Notes: generated from the sequence alone by a model not told the origin. Numbered from the stretch's first letter, positions 16,398 to 26,148 are shown. The stretch is 64,000 nt of DNA from Arthrobacter citreus (GCA_013200995.1 CP053688.1:1674001-1738000); one strand, 5' to 3'. Numbers and translations are program-made.

Positions 16398-17678
16398 TTA
16401 TGAAGAAAAATAAATCGGATTACTTAAAGCAGCTAACAGTCTGGAATTAACTTCTGGAAAATAACGCCAAACTTCCACACGATAAAAAGTTCTTTCGCCT
16501 TTATCTATTGTTAAGTCGAATTGACCTTTATGATCCTCTACCATTACTTCCAATTCAATTCCATCATTAGAAATTACTTTTACCACATCGCTATGTTTTG
16601 TACCCTTCACGCTAATAAGTACGGGTTGGTTTTGTTCTTGGCATACATCACCAGTCATGTAATTTCCACATGTTAAACTGATAAACGGACCCTCTGGTGA
16701 ATAACTTAAAACAACATGTCCTTTATCAATAGCCTTTAAGATTTCGTTACTTGTTAAAGATTTACTATACACCCATGTAGTCGGCATACCGTGAACTACA
16801 TATGGATCAGGACGATGTACATCACTACCTCCGACAGCCACCAGTCGTTTACCTGATATCAACTGTTCTTGCCACCAAGTAAGTGCGTCCTCGTTCTCTT
16901 CTCTCCATGGTCCATTCCATACTTCTACCCAATCATAATCAAAATTCCAGTCCAATCTCCAGCCAGTATTACGGCAATACGGATGATTCAATGAAATATG
17001 AGCACCATTTTCGCGGGCTTCTTTTAATCGGATATGCAGTTCTTCCATGTTCTGCACTCTAAAATCGCAAACAGGATCTGCTACGCCAAGAAGGTTTAAA
17101 TGACCCCAGTTTGTAGTTAATTCCATTCCCGGAATAAACAAAGTAGAAACATCACGCGGATAGGATTCATTTTGACTGACGACATTGTGGTCAGTTAATG
17201 CGACAAAATCAAGTCCAGCTTTTGTAGCAATGTCAGCTTTCTCTCTTAGTGTGTATTTTCCGTCACTATGTACACTATGAGTATGTAAATCACCCTTTAA
17301 CCAGCGATGTTCTTCTTCTGTGTATTCAATTGTCAATTTCACTGTACATCCTAATTTAGATACTTTATAGGCTCCAAGAATAACTGCCCACTCACCTTCT
17401 GTTAATTCTCCATGCAAATAACCAGGTGTAGCCTTTTCTTGGTGAATGAAAAACTCAGTACGAGCACCTCCACTCCAGCCTCGTACTCTTTTTGAATCTC
17501 TTACACCTAAATCAATCACGCTTGATGCTATTCCTTCTTGGACAATTTCCATTTTAATCTTAATTTGTTCTAGGCAAGCAGAAACCAAAAATGGAATTTC
17601 TATATATAAGTTTTCTTCCTCATGAGAGATGTATTTTGATATTGTTTCACTTTTTGAACATACTTGGATAATACTCAC
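16398..17678 (-). CDS. PHP-domain phosphoesterase (CehA/McbA family)
   Basis: 426 residues. A beta-rich N-terminal domain (1-150) is followed by a PHP metal domain: KGDLHTHSVHSDGKYT, DFVALTDHNVV, PGMELTTNWGHLNLLG, LNHPYCR and the closing VGGSDVHRPDPY. This set of His/Asp/Glu residues forms a trinuclear metal centre in the polymerase and histidinol phosphatase superfamily. CehA/McbA members hydrolyse phosphoesters or carbamates. The GTG start has GAGGAGG ten bases upstream. No signal peptide is seen. It directly follows the permease genes and precedes the GDPD gene. Substrate unknown. Confidence 0.8.
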   Translation of the reverse strand: MSIIQVCSKSETISKYISHEEENLYIEIPFLVSACLEQIKIKMEIVQEGIASSVIDLGVRDSKRVRGWSGGARTEFFIHQEKATPGYLHGELTEGEWAVILGAYKVSKLGCTVKLTIEYTEEEHRWLKGDLHTHSVHSDGKYTLREKADIATKAGLDFVALTDHNVVSQNESYPRDVSTLFIPGMELTTNWGHLNLLGVADPVCDFRVQNMEELHIRLKEARENGAHISLNHPYCRNTGWRLDWNFDYDWVEVWNGPWREENEDALTWWQEQLISGKRLVAVGGSDVHRPDPYVVHGMPTTWVYSKSLTSNEILKAIDKGHVVLSYSPEGPFISLTCGNYMTGDVCQEQNQPVLISVKGTKHSDVVKVISNDGIELEVMVEDHKGQFDLTIDKGERTFYRVEVWRYFPEVNSRLLAALSNPIYFSS

Positions 17679-17701
17679 TTAATATAACCTCCTCATTGAT
17701 G

Positions 17702-18568
17702 CTATTCTTTACCTGAACCCAGCATCAAACCTTTTACGAAATATTTTTGTACAAAAGGATAGATTACTAGTAATGGAATGATTGCGATAACAATCCCAGC
17801 CATCCGGACATTTGCTGTAATAAAATCACTGCTTGAAGTTGAATCCGATGAAATAATAAGCGAACGTAAAGCAAGTTGTAATGTGTATTTTTTATCATCA
17901 TTGATGTATAGCAATGCAGACGTAAAATGGTTCCATCTGCTTACAAATTCAAATAACGTTATTGTTGCAAGTCCTGGTTTTGCTAAAGGTAAGTAAATCT
18001 TAGTGAAAATTCTAAAATCTCCTGCTCCATCCATTCTTGCTGACTCAGCCATTTCATGAGAAATCCCTAAAAAGTAATTTCGCATGAGTAGCACACTGAA
18101 CCCAGATATTAATCCATTAACTACAAGTGATGTAAGGGTATTTAATAATCCAAAGTCCTTATTGATTACATATAAAGGAATCATAATTGCCTCACTTGGA
18201 ATCATCATTGTGAACATGATGAATGTCATCATCAGTTTTTTTCCAGGCAATTCCTTTTGGACTAATACATAACCAGCCATCGCTGACAAAAATACGTGAA
18301 TTACGGTACCAAATACAGTAACAATGATATTGTTATAAAACGGTCTCCAAAGTTCGAGTTTTCTCCAAATTGTTTCATATCCAACTAATGAGATTTCAGT
18401 TGGCCAAAGTTTAATACCAGGTTTCATTGACTCGATATTTGAAGATAATGAGACAGTCAGTGTATTTAATAATGGTACAAGCATTGTAATGACTAAAAGC
18501 AACAAAAATATTATATTGAGTGTATAAAAGCATTTGCGCTTCCAACTCCATTGACTCCAACGTTTCAT
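17702..18568 (-). CDS. Carbohydrate ABC transporter permease (MalG/LplC type)
   Basis: 288 residues with six hydrophobic segments. The EAA loop that contacts the ATPase is ESARMDGAGDFRIFTKIYLP. The C-terminus has VKGLMLGSGKE, typical of CUT1 family LplC/YtcP permeases. It pairs with the permease at 18572, three bases upstream. No ATP-binding gene is in the operon, so it probably shares a general ATPase such as MsmX. RBS GAGGAGG. Confidence 0.9.
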   Translation of the reverse strand: MKRWSQWSWKRKCFYTLNIIFLLLLVITMLVPLLNTLTVSLSSNIESMKPGIKLWPTEISLVGYETIWRKLELWRPFYNNIIVTVFGTVIHVFLSAMAGYVLVQKELPGKKLMMTFIMFTMMIPSEAIMIPLYVINKDFGLLNTLTSLVVNGLISGFSVLLMRNYFLGISHEMAESARMDGAGDFRIFTKIYLPLAKPGLATITLFEFVSRWNHFTSALLYINDDKKYTLQLALRSLIISSDSTSSSDFITANVRMAGIVIAIIPLLVIYPFVQKYFVKGLMLGSGKE

Positions 18569-18571
18569 CTT

Positions 18572-19456
18572 TTATACCTCCTCATCAAATCGGATTAATT
18601 TTCTTACAACAATTGTGAGAATTAGCGTAGCGACGATTACTAACATCGAAGCTGCTGTTGCAACTCCCATTTTAAACTCAAGTAAACCTTTCTCATAGGT
18701 GTACGTCATAAGAACATCTACTTTTCGAGCAATCGATGGATTACCCATAACAATAATCTGATCAAATATTCTTAATGCCCCTAATAGGTTTAAAAGAAAT
18801 ACTACTTTCATTGTTGAAAATAATTGAGGAATCATTATATTTTTTATTTCATCCCAGCGTGATGCACCATCCATTCTAGCCGCTTCATATAAAGATGGAC
18901 TGATTCCAACAATAGCCGCTAAGTAAAGGATACAAGTGTAGCCCATATCTTTCCAGATTGCTGAAATGATCATTAGTGGTTTTGCATATTCATCCAATGT
19001 AAAAAAGTGAATCGGTTTACCACCAAACACTTTAATTAACTCATTTACAAGTCCTCCATCAGGTGATAATAGATAAATCCAAATTCCACCTACGACTACC
19101 CATGAAAATAAATGAGGAATATAAATAACCATTTGAGTGAATTTTTTAAAACTGACTCGAATAACCTCATTTAGGGAGATTGCTACAATAATTGGAAAGA
19201 TAAACCCGATTACTAGAATACCTCCGCCAATGACAATTGTATTGACTAAAACACGCCAAAAGACCGGATCATTTAGTACAGTGATATAATTTTGAAATCC
19301 AATAAAGGGACGATCACCAATTATTCTAAAATCTTGGAAACTTATAATTAGTCCACGTACTAATGGATAATAGGCAAAAAGTAGAAAATAGAGAAAAATA
19401 GGGATCATCATTACATAAAGCCATGTGTATCGTTTATACTTCTTCAATTGAATCAT
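18572..19456 (-). CDS. Sugar ABC transporter permease (MalF/LplB type)
   Basis: About 294 residues with six membrane segments. The EAA loop is EAARMDGASRWDEIKNIMIPQL. The N-terminus LKKYKRYTWLYVMMIPIFLYF is typical of LplB-like permeases. The start is ambiguous: GTG 19459, ATG 19456 or TTG 19444, all behind AAGGTG. A LacI-type operator (19499-19512) and the terminator after the binding-protein gene (19519-19558) lie just upstream, so the permease is probably transcribed both by read-through and from an internal, repressed promoter. Confidence 0.9.
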   Translation of the reverse strand: MIQLKKYKRYTWLYVMMIPIFLYFLLFAYYPLVRGLIISFQDFRIIGDRPFIGFQNYITVLNDPVFWRVLVNTIVIGGGILVIGFIFPIIVAISLNEVIRVSFKKFTQMVIYIPHLFSWVVVGGIWIYLLSPDGGLVNELIKVFGGKPIHFFTLDEYAKPLMIISAIWKDMGYTCILYLAAIVGISPSLYEAARMDGASRWDEIKNIMIPQLFSTMKVVFLLNLLGALRIFDQIIVMGNPSIARKVDVLMTYTYEKGLLEFKMGVATAASMLVIVATLILTIVVRKLIRFDEEV

Positions 19457-19498
19457 CACCTTATATTTTGGTTTTTATGTATACAATGAACTATTTAA

Positions 19499-19512
19499 TT
19501 AAAGCGGTTTAA
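19499..19512. promoter_or_regulatory. LacI-type operator before the permease genes
   Basis: TTAAAGCGGTTTAA matches the two upstream operators (TTAAACCGGTTTAA type) with one change. It lies about 40 bases before the permease start and just after a terminator. Confidence 0.65.
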
Positions 19513-19518
19513 TAGTTT

Positions 19519-19558
19519 GTAAAAAAAGAGTGAGAGTTTTTAAACTCACCCTCTTTTT
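19519..19558 (-). terminator. Intra-operon terminator after the binding-protein gene
   Basis: Long stem AAAAAGAGGGTGAGTTT paired with AAACTCTCACTCTTTTT, ending in a T tract on the minus strand. Such partly leaky terminators commonly give more binding protein than permease. Confidence 0.8.
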
Positions 19559-19570
19559 CACACTTAAATA

Positions 19571-20971
19571 CTATTTATCTATTAATCCTGCATCGAGCAA
19601 TTCTTTATGCATTTTATTCACTGCTTCTTTTGCATCCATTTTACCCATCATTGCTTTTAATGCATAGTTCTGAACGATTTTTTCAGCTGTTGGCCAGTCG
19701 GCTGTTGAAATTTCTAACGAAGAGTTAGCTAGAACGATTTTTTCTGCATCCGCAACTCCTGGAAGCATTCCGAATGGGTTTTTCCAATTTGTGTTGTTCG
19801 GGAATGGTGCCCCATGATCCATACTGTGCTCTTTACCAGTATTTGTTAACTCATATTTACCATCTGTAACTTTATAGTCATAGTCTTTAATACCAAGAGT
19901 CGATAATATATTACCTTCTTTTGAATGCCAGAACTCAAGGAACTTCATTGCAGTATCTGAGTGTTCGGCGTTAACAGGAATCGCCCAAATACTTTGGTCC
20001 CCTCGGTGTAACATAACTTTTCCATCTGGTCCTTCCGCACCTGAAATACCTTTTGCCACAAATGAAGTATTAGGGTCATCTACTTTCTTAATATTGTTAA
20101 ACATTCCAACCCATGCATCCCAATATGTAACTGTTCCAACGCGGTCTGTTAAGAATAATTCACGCATTTTTCCAGTATCATTCGTTGCAAAGTTTGGATC
20201 AATTAAACCTTCTTTATACAGTTTTGCAAACCATTCTAATACTGGAACTGCCTTTTCAGTTGCAATTGGTATTGTACGTTTTCCATTCTCATCAATTACA
20301 TACTTATATTTAACTCCTGCAGCACTTAAGAATCCTTGAATATCATTTAATCCAGCAGTTGAAAGTCCATATGTATCGTTCTTTCCATTTCCATCTGGAT
20401 CTTGCTCTTTAAATGCTTTAAAAACATTATAGTAATCATCAAGGGTCTTTGGTTCTTTAAGATTTAACTTTTCTAACCAGTCTTCTCTAATGATTGGAAG
20501 AGTTCCACCTTCAAATTTATTAAATACTCCGTAAATCTTATCGCCTTTATACTTAATTAAATTCCAATCTGAGTCCGGTATAACAGTTGGGTCAGATAAG
20601 ACTTTAGAATCTTTAATTTTCTCATTTAATTGTGTTAAAACACCTTGATTAACTAGAATATCCATTAATGGTTTTGTAAGTAGAATTAAGTCAAATTTTT
20701 CTCCTGATGACATGGATGTCATTAATTTTTGATCATAATCTGCTGGTGGTTTAACCATTTCTACTTTAATACCTGTTAATCTTTCAATCTCATCAGTAAA
20801 CTTTTTATTCTCTTCAGGAGTTTTACCACCCACGACGTTCGTAAGAATCCGCAGTGTTTTTTGTCCATTTTTATTTTCAGTTGAAGTTTCTTTTGAACCA
20901 CATGCACTTAGAATTAAACTAAACATCATTAACATCGGTATTAGAAGTTTAAATACTTTTTTAAAGTTCAT
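19571..20971 (-). CDS. Sugar ABC transporter solute-binding lipoprotein
   Basis: 466 residues. The signal peptide (MNFKKVFKLLIPMLMMFSL) ends in lipobox LSAC, so the mature protein is lipid-anchored at the outer membrane face of the cell. The body is a CUT1 family-1 binding protein of LplA/YtcQ type (KFDLILLTKPLMDILVNQG; DPDGNGKNDTYGLS, a DxDxNxKxD calcium-like loop; and WDAWVGMF). RBS GGGAGAGG. It lies 105 bases downstream of the LacI gene. Its ligand is presumably the glycoside broken down by the rest of the operon. Confidence 0.92.
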   Translation of the reverse strand: MNFKKVFKLLIPMLMMFSLILSACGSKETSTENKNGQKTLRILTNVVGGKTPEENKKFTDEIERLTGIKVEMVKPPADYDQKLMTSMSSGEKFDLILLTKPLMDILVNQGVLTQLNEKIKDSKVLSDPTVIPDSDWNLIKYKGDKIYGVFNKFEGGTLPIIREDWLEKLNLKEPKTLDDYYNVFKAFKEQDPDGNGKNDTYGLSTAGLNDIQGFLSAAGVKYKYVIDENGKRTIPIATEKAVPVLEWFAKLYKEGLIDPNFATNDTGKMRELFLTDRVGTVTYWDAWVGMFNNIKKVDDPNTSFVAKGISGAEGPDGKVMLHRGDQSIWAIPVNAEHSDTAMKFLEFWHSKEGNILSTLGIKDYDYKVTDGKYELTNTGKEHSMDHGAPFPNNTNWKNPFGMLPGVADAEKIVLANSSLEISTADWPTAEKIVQNYALKAMMGKMDAKEAVNKMHKELLDAGLIDK

Positions 20972-21076
20972 TATTTCCTCTCCCTTTGTAAGAAACTTAA
21001 TTTTTTTATTAATTTTTGAGATGCCTATTATGTTATTTCCAAGCCATCACCTCTCTTATGAATAAAAGATTTAAAC

Positions 21077-22093
21077 TTAATTTTTAATGATGTTTTTACA
21101 AGAATCCCTTACGACCAATTTTGCTGTAATCATTTTTTGTCTTGGGACCAATTTTTCGTTTAATGCATTAATCAAAGCTTCGGCAGCTTCCTCACCTAGT
21201 TTTTCTGGGAACAGTTCGATACAGGTAAGATTTGGGGTTGTTTCTGAAGCAAGGGTTTCATTATTACTCAATGCTACAAGTGACAAGTGATTTGGGATAT
21301 CCATCTCTAATTGTCTTGCTGCACGAAGGACCCCTAAAGCTACACGATCTGTATCCGCTATAATGGCAGTGTATTTTTTAACGTTAATCGTTTCGAGCAA
21401 GCTGTTAAATCCATAGTCAGAAGCATTTTTATATTTCTCTTGATCGTTATAAATGACATTTTCTTCATTAAAAGGTAATCCGAAATTTTCAAATGCACGC
21501 TTTAAACCTTCTTTGCGGTCTTCTGCTACAGTCATTCCATAAGAGGCATTTAGGAAGAGAATATCATAATGACCATTTTTAATAAGAAACTCTCCAACCT
21601 CTTTTACAATTTCGGTATTGTTGTTATCAACAAATTTTGTATCAACATCTTCTTTGCCTGGTCTTCCGATTAAAACATATGGTAAATTTAATTGCTTGTA
21701 TTGTGTAATTCTTAAATCATCATGTTTGGGATTTAATAAAATAACTCCATCTACTGGATCCCTTGAAAAAAGGAGTTTCTCCTCATTTTCATACATCCGG
21801 TCTAGAAGTACTCGATATCCATTTTCTGTACACTTTTTAACGACTCCATTTAATACTTTCAAATCAAAACTGCTAAATTCAGCATCCAAGGATGGCATTT
21901 TCAGCCCAATAATCATAGTTTTTTTCATTGCTAGACTTCTTGCAGCGTGATTAGGGACATAGTTTAGTTCCTTTGCAGCATTCAATACACGTTCTGTTAC
22001 TTCTGAACTGATTGGTCTTTTTTTAGTAAAAACATTTGAAACTGTTCCTTTAGAAACTCCAGCTCGTTTTGCAACATCATCAATTGTTACCAT
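21077..22093 (-). CDS. LacI-family transcriptional regulator of the ABC/glycosidase operon
   Basis: About 338 residues. HTH at the N-terminus: TIDDVAKRAGVSKGTVSNVF, then hinge ELNYVPNHAARSLA. The periplasmic-binding-protein-like effector domain runs from about residue 60 (IIGLKMPS), with ADTDRVALGVLRAA and a C-terminus typical of ligand-binding LacI proteins. The ATG at 22093 has AGGTGA; a GTG three codons earlier is possible. Operators TTAAACCGGTTTAA at 22119-22132, a near copy at 22217-22230 and one before the permease genes fit autoregulated substrate-induced repression. Confidence 0.92.
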   Translation of the reverse strand: MVTIDDVAKRAGVSKGTVSNVFTKKRPISSEVTERVLNAAKELNYVPNHAARSLAMKKTMIIGLKMPSLDAEFSSFDLKVLNGVVKKCTENGYRVLLDRMYENEEKLLFSRDPVDGVILLNPKHDDLRITQYKQLNLPYVLIGRPGKEDVDTKFVDNNNTEIVKEVGEFLIKNGHYDILFLNASYGMTVAEDRKEGLKRAFENFGLPFNEENVIYNDQEKYKNASDYGFNSLLETINVKKYTAIIADTDRVALGVLRAARQLEMDIPNHLSLVALSNNETLASETTPNLTCIELFPEKLGEEAAEALINALNEKLVPRQKMITAKLVVRDSCKNIIKN

Positions 22094-22118
22094 TATGATC
22101 ACCTATACTCTCTTTTTA

Positions 22119-22132
22119 TTAAACCGGTTTAA
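22119..22132. promoter_or_regulatory. LacI-type operator, proximal
   Basis: Perfect 14-bp palindrome TTAAACCGGTTTAA, 26 bases before the regulator start codon. It probably blocks transcription of the operon. Confidence 0.85.
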
Positions 22133-22216
22133 TAAAATTTCAAAAAAATATAACTATACTTTACAATGTGTTAACATAAATACAACGTTTAAAGTGGTTT
22201 TTAATCGATTCATTAG

Positions 22217-22230
22217 TAAAACCGGTTTAA
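22217..22230. promoter_or_regulatory. LacI-type operator, distal
   Basis: TAAAACCGGTTTAA, one base from the proximal copy and centred 98 bases from it. Looping between the two is possible. Confidence 0.75.
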
Positions 22231-22232
22231 CA

Positions 22233-22248
22233 ATGAATACGTTTTCAT
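22233..22248. promoter_or_regulatory. cre-like site (CcpA)
   Basis: ATGAATACGTTTTCAT fits the cre consensus WTGNAANCGNWNNCW with one mismatch. It sits three bases from the distal LacI operator, suggesting catabolite repression of the operon. Confidence 0.5.
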
Positions 22249-22511
22249 TATAAATAAATTTCTGAAATAAAACAATATTCAGATTGTTAATTTATTATAA
22301 TATTTTTATAAACTTAAATCCGTCTTTTATTTTTAGTGGAAATTATCCAAATAGAGTTCTCATAAATCTAACGACGTATTGAGAGAATCATTTTAATTTA
22401 TCTTAAATTACTTCTATGTAATAGAACCAGTAGTACAAAATTAAGAAACTGACTTGTTAACTAGTTATTATTGTTTACTCCCTAGTTCGCTACACTTGTT
22501 CAATGCAATTT

Positions 22512-22540
22512 AAAAGCGTAGAATAGTAAGATTCTACGCC
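22512..22540 (-). terminator. Terminator of the PTS/mannosidase/ROK operon
   Basis: Stem GCGTAGAAT / ATTCTACGC with a short loop followed by TTTTAAATT on the minus strand, about 35 bases after the ROK stop. Confidence 0.75.
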
Positions 22541-22571
22541 TTTACTGTCTAACTTTTATGGGGACCTACAA

Positions 22572-23465
22572 TTATATCGATTTGGCTTGTTTATATTTAT
22601 AAACAATACCAAGTAAGTTCGAATCATTATAATTTTTTGCTTGGATAATAAATGGTTTAACTTTATAGTTCGGTCGCAGTATCATCAATTTCTCTATCGC
22701 TTGTTTTAGCATCTCAATATACTTTCTATTCTCACTAATTGCGCCACCAATAATGATAATAGATGGATCTAAAACGTATTGGATGTTTATAATCCCAATT
22801 GCTGTATATAATAATTGACTCTCAACAAACTTACAAAGCTCAACATCATTTTGTATTTGTTGAAAAATTTCAATTCCATTTTGAACTGTGTAGCCCTTTT
22901 TTTGAACAATATTGACCAAACCATTGATTCCACCTCTTCCTCCAAAAGAATGGAAAGATAAGGCTCCAACATCATTATCAACCATCATGTAACCAAATTC
23001 TCCAGCATTTAAGAAGGCACCACGTAATAGTTTACCGTTTACTAGCGCTGCTCCACCTATAGCACTCCCTACAACAATTATTGCTGCGTCATCGACATCT
23101 TGTGCATGCCCTCTCCAAACTTCTCCTAGCAATGCACAATTGCCATCGTTTTCAATCCATATATCAACCGATGGCAAAATTCTTTTTAAATCTCCCACAA
23201 TATCTTTCTCTATTAAATAACTTAATGCTGAAGAGCCCGTGATTCTATTTAGCTTTGGGTCGTATATACCAGGGCAACTTAATCCAATAAAATTTGAGTC
23301 TTTATTTAAGTTATTGAAAGTTTTATATATAAACATTATGAGGGAGTCATAGTCTTTAGGAGTTTCAACTTCCTGCTTATCAATGACCTTCCCTTCATTT
23401 GAAATGAATGCATATTTTGTATTTGTTCCGCCTAAATCGAAGGCAAGGTATTGAATTTTAGACAC
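22572..23465 (-). CDS. ROK family protein (probable sugar kinase)
   Basis: 297 residues. The ATP-binding phosphate loop is LAFDLGGTNTKYAFIS. Further ROK signatures are ENDGNCALLGEVWRGHA, GSAIGGAALVNGKLLRGAFLNAGEFGYM and IIIGGAIS. The CxCGxxGCxE zinc motif of many ROK proteins is absent (GGRGGINGLVN instead), and there is no N-terminal helix-turn-helix, so a kinase is more likely than a regulator. The GTG start has AAAGGG very close upstream, so initiation may be weak. As the last gene of the mannoside PTS operon it may phosphorylate a released hexose such as mannose. Confidence 0.8.
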   Translation of the reverse strand: MSKIQYLAFDLGGTNTKYAFISNEGKVIDKQEVETPKDYDSLIMFIYKTFNNLNKDSNFIGLSCPGIYDPKLNRITGSSALSYLIEKDIVGDLKRILPSVDIWIENDGNCALLGEVWRGHAQDVDDAAIIVVGSAIGGAALVNGKLLRGAFLNAGEFGYMMVDNDVGALSFHSFGGRGGINGLVNIVQKKGYTVQNGIEIFQQIQNDVELCKFVESQLLYTAIGIINIQYVLDPSIIIIGGAISENRKYIEMLKQAIEKLMILRPNYKVKPFIIQAKNYNDSNLLGIVYKYKQAKSI

Positions 23466-23533
23466 ATCCCTTTGAGATAATAAAATGGTAGAAGTAAAAA
23501 AATTAATAATTGAAGTAGATCAACAATGAATCA

Positions 23534-26143
23534 TTATAGCCATAATTTTAATGTAATTGTATCGTATGGCGGAATAATATAGTTATCGTCGCCACAATAC
23601 TCCTCAATATAATTCACTTTTTCCACACTCTTAAATTGACTAAAATTATAGTGAGTCAATTCTTTTACTTCTTTCGTAGGATTTTTTAGGCGTAATAAAA
23701 ACGCATTCTCATCATACAAAGATGGAGAGAAACTACTAAATAGATTTTCTTCGCTTACTTCTAATAATGAAAACTCTTTAGGTGAAGATTTTACTTTTTG
23801 GCGAAGCTGGACTTTATTATCTAATCGATGTATAAATTTATTCAACGTCTGTGATTGATAACTAATCTGTTCAACCGTGTACTCTTCCCAACATTTAGAA
23901 GTCGCATATTCATTAAAATTACCTTCAGCAATCCGAAAAGCAAATTCAAATTCATTTAAACCTATTAATTCTGCTTTAGGTGTTGGAATCATAACATGAC
24001 CTTTTTTCGTCGTGTCTCCTGAGGCACGTCCTGGGCGATAAACTAAGTTTGGCTTTCCTAGTTGGCTTGTTGTTGCAAATAATGTTAAGTAAAGACACTC
24101 TTCAATAAATTGATATTCTTTTATCCCTTTTCCAAAAGCAGCAATATTATACTGTTCACACTCGACTGCTACAGATGCATCATATGGTTCAATATCAACT
24201 GGAGTCTCTACATATGCTTGTTGCCAATTTTCAGGCTCCCCGTTTAAAACTGCACGACGAATAAATCCAAATGGTAGGGATGCAATCGTTTCTTGAGCTA
24301 AAATATCAGTATTAACTTTAACACGCAAACGATGACTATAAATCTGATTATCTACTTTACAAGAGCATTGAATACGGTTTGCATCTCTCAATAAACTAAT
24401 TTTCAACTCGATAGATAATGTATTTTTCTCGCCATCTGTTTTAAGACGATCAGTTAAATGATATGGCAGTTGGAACTTCCCTGTTAAAATCATTTCTTCT
24501 AAATGAACTGCTTTAGTTACTTTTTCTAGTGTTAACGATAATAATTCTGGTTTATCACCACGTAACGGTGAGAAATCATATGTATCACCATCATTTCCAC
24601 AATCCTCAAATTGAATGAAGTTACTAATCTTCTTTCCAAAATTAGTTGTTAATTCTAATTGATTATCAGCAAAATGAACACTGTAAAAATTATTTGCAAT
24701 GGTTGAATCTGTCATTACTTCTAATTCTGAGATAGATTGCTCAGCTTGTTCAAATTCAATTACACAATATCCCATACTTGGTAAATCAGTCTGTATTAAA
24801 ACTTTTAGTTTATAATATGGATCCTCATTTATGTATTTCGGTCCTTCTGGTGTTTCTAGTAATAGATTGTCTTTGCCTTCATAATAAATTGATTCTAAAA
24901 TAACTGCTTCTTCATAACCTTTTAGTCTAATATTTTTTGAAGGACACATAAATTCAACGATTTTATATCCTTTGTAACGCCTTGGAAGGGTATTAAAAAC
25001 AATGACTTCATTTTCATTCAGTTTCATTTGCTCTGAAAAACGCTTTACAATTAAGTTTTCAATTCCATCTGCCATTTCATTAGCTTCTTTCATTCGATGT
25101 AAAATATCAATCGCTACATCATCTGACACACAACCGCCCATACTATCATGTGCATGTCCTTCAAGAATTTTCTTCCATACTACATGGAGAAGTTTCTCAC
25201 TAATATGAATTCCATTTGCTCTAGCAATGGCCATCAAAGGTTCAATTCGATTTAAAAGCTTTTGTTCGATCATAAAATTAGTACGTTTAATATTGTATCT
25301 TACTGAACCAATTGATTTGTGTACTCGAGCTGTACATGGCTCTCTAAATTCACCTTTATATTCTTCTAAATTTTCCTGTTCACGTAAATAGTCCATAAAT
25401 GTTACGTAAGTACTAATTTGATACTGATTTTCTGTAATTTTATTAATTAAATCCAATTTTTGTGGAAGGTCATTAATAATGTCTAATTGATCCCCTCCTG
25501 ATGGAAGAAGTACTTCTTTATGTTCGCTTAATCTATTTAATTTTTCTGTTGCAGGAATTAATCTTGATTCAAGATAGTAATTTGACTCATTAAGATGTGA
25601 TGCGCCGCCATAACCATCGACTAGATTTACAGCTGTTATTTCCTTTTCGCCAAGACCTTTCCATGTAAAATATGGTCCTTTCACATGTTTATTAAAATTG
25701 ATCCCTCTCCAGAAAATAATATTATCTATTCCACAGTTTTGTAGAATAGTAGGCATTTGTGCGTTTATACCAAACGTATCTGGTAAATACCCTATTTTCA
25801 TATATTCACCATATTTTTTACTATCTCTAATACCAACCGTCAGATTACGAATAATAGATTCGGCATTGACAAAGAACGCATCCGTTTGAGTGTACCAAGG
25901 GCCAATTGATAATCGATTCTGAGAAACAAACTTTTCAATTTGTTTCATACGATCTGGTCTTAATTGAATATAATCATCTACTATAGAAGATTGACCATCC
26001 AAGCAAAACATCGCATCTGGGTTGTTTTCTAACTCATCTAATACCTCTGTAAAACAATTTTCACTAAGTACTAACGCATCTGCGGTTGTAAAATACCATT
26101 CACGATCCCAATGGGTATGATTGACTACATGTACTTTACTCAT
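23534..26143 (-). CDS. mngB: GH38 alpha-mannosidase, mannosylglycerate-hydrolase type
   Basis: 869 residues, the length of MngB enzymes. The N-terminal metal site is VNHTHWDREWYFTTADAL, followed by IGPWYTQTDAFFVNAESIIRN. The catalytic nucleophile is in IGYLPDTFGINAQMP, and a second metal histidine region is EGHAHDSMGGCVSDDV. The family pattern closely follows E. coli MngB, which cleaves 2-O-(6-phospho-mannosyl)-glycerate after PTS uptake. It is preceded by PTS IIBC and IIA genes (stop to start six bases), as MngA precedes MngB. RBS GGGAG. The exact substrate (mannosylglycerate or another 6-phosphomannoside) is inferred from context. Confidence 0.85.
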   Translation of the reverse strand: MSKVHVVNHTHWDREWYFTTADALVLSENCFTEVLDELENNPDAMFCLDGQSSIVDDYIQLRPDRMKQIEKFVSQNRLSIGPWYTQTDAFFVNAESIIRNLTVGIRDSKKYGEYMKIGYLPDTFGINAQMPTILQNCGIDNIIFWRGINFNKHVKGPYFTWKGLGEKEITAVNLVDGYGGASHLNESNYYLESRLIPATEKLNRLSEHKEVLLPSGGDQLDIINDLPQKLDLINKITENQYQISTYVTFMDYLREQENLEEYKGEFREPCTARVHKSIGSVRYNIKRTNFMIEQKLLNRIEPLMAIARANGIHISEKLLHVVWKKILEGHAHDSMGGCVSDDVAIDILHRMKEANEMADGIENLIVKRFSEQMKLNENEVIVFNTLPRRYKGYKIVEFMCPSKNIRLKGYEEAVILESIYYEGKDNLLLETPEGPKYINEDPYYKLKVLIQTDLPSMGYCVIEFEQAEQSISELEVMTDSTIANNFYSVHFADNQLELTTNFGKKISNFIQFEDCGNDGDTYDFSPLRGDKPELLSLTLEKVTKAVHLEEMILTGKFQLPYHLTDRLKTDGEKNTLSIELKISLLRDANRIQCSCKVDNQIYSHRLRVKVNTDILAQETIASLPFGFIRRAVLNGEPENWQQAYVETPVDIEPYDASVAVECEQYNIAAFGKGIKEYQFIEECLYLTLFATTSQLGKPNLVYRPGRASGDTTKKGHVMIPTPKAELIGLNEFEFAFRIAEGNFNEYATSKCWEEYTVEQISYQSQTLNKFIHRLDNKVQLRQKVKSSPKEFSLLEVSEENLFSSFSPSLYDENAFLLRLKNPTKEVKELTHYNFSQFKSVEKVNYIEEYCGDDNYIIPPYDTITLKLWL

Positions 26144-26148
26144 AATGG

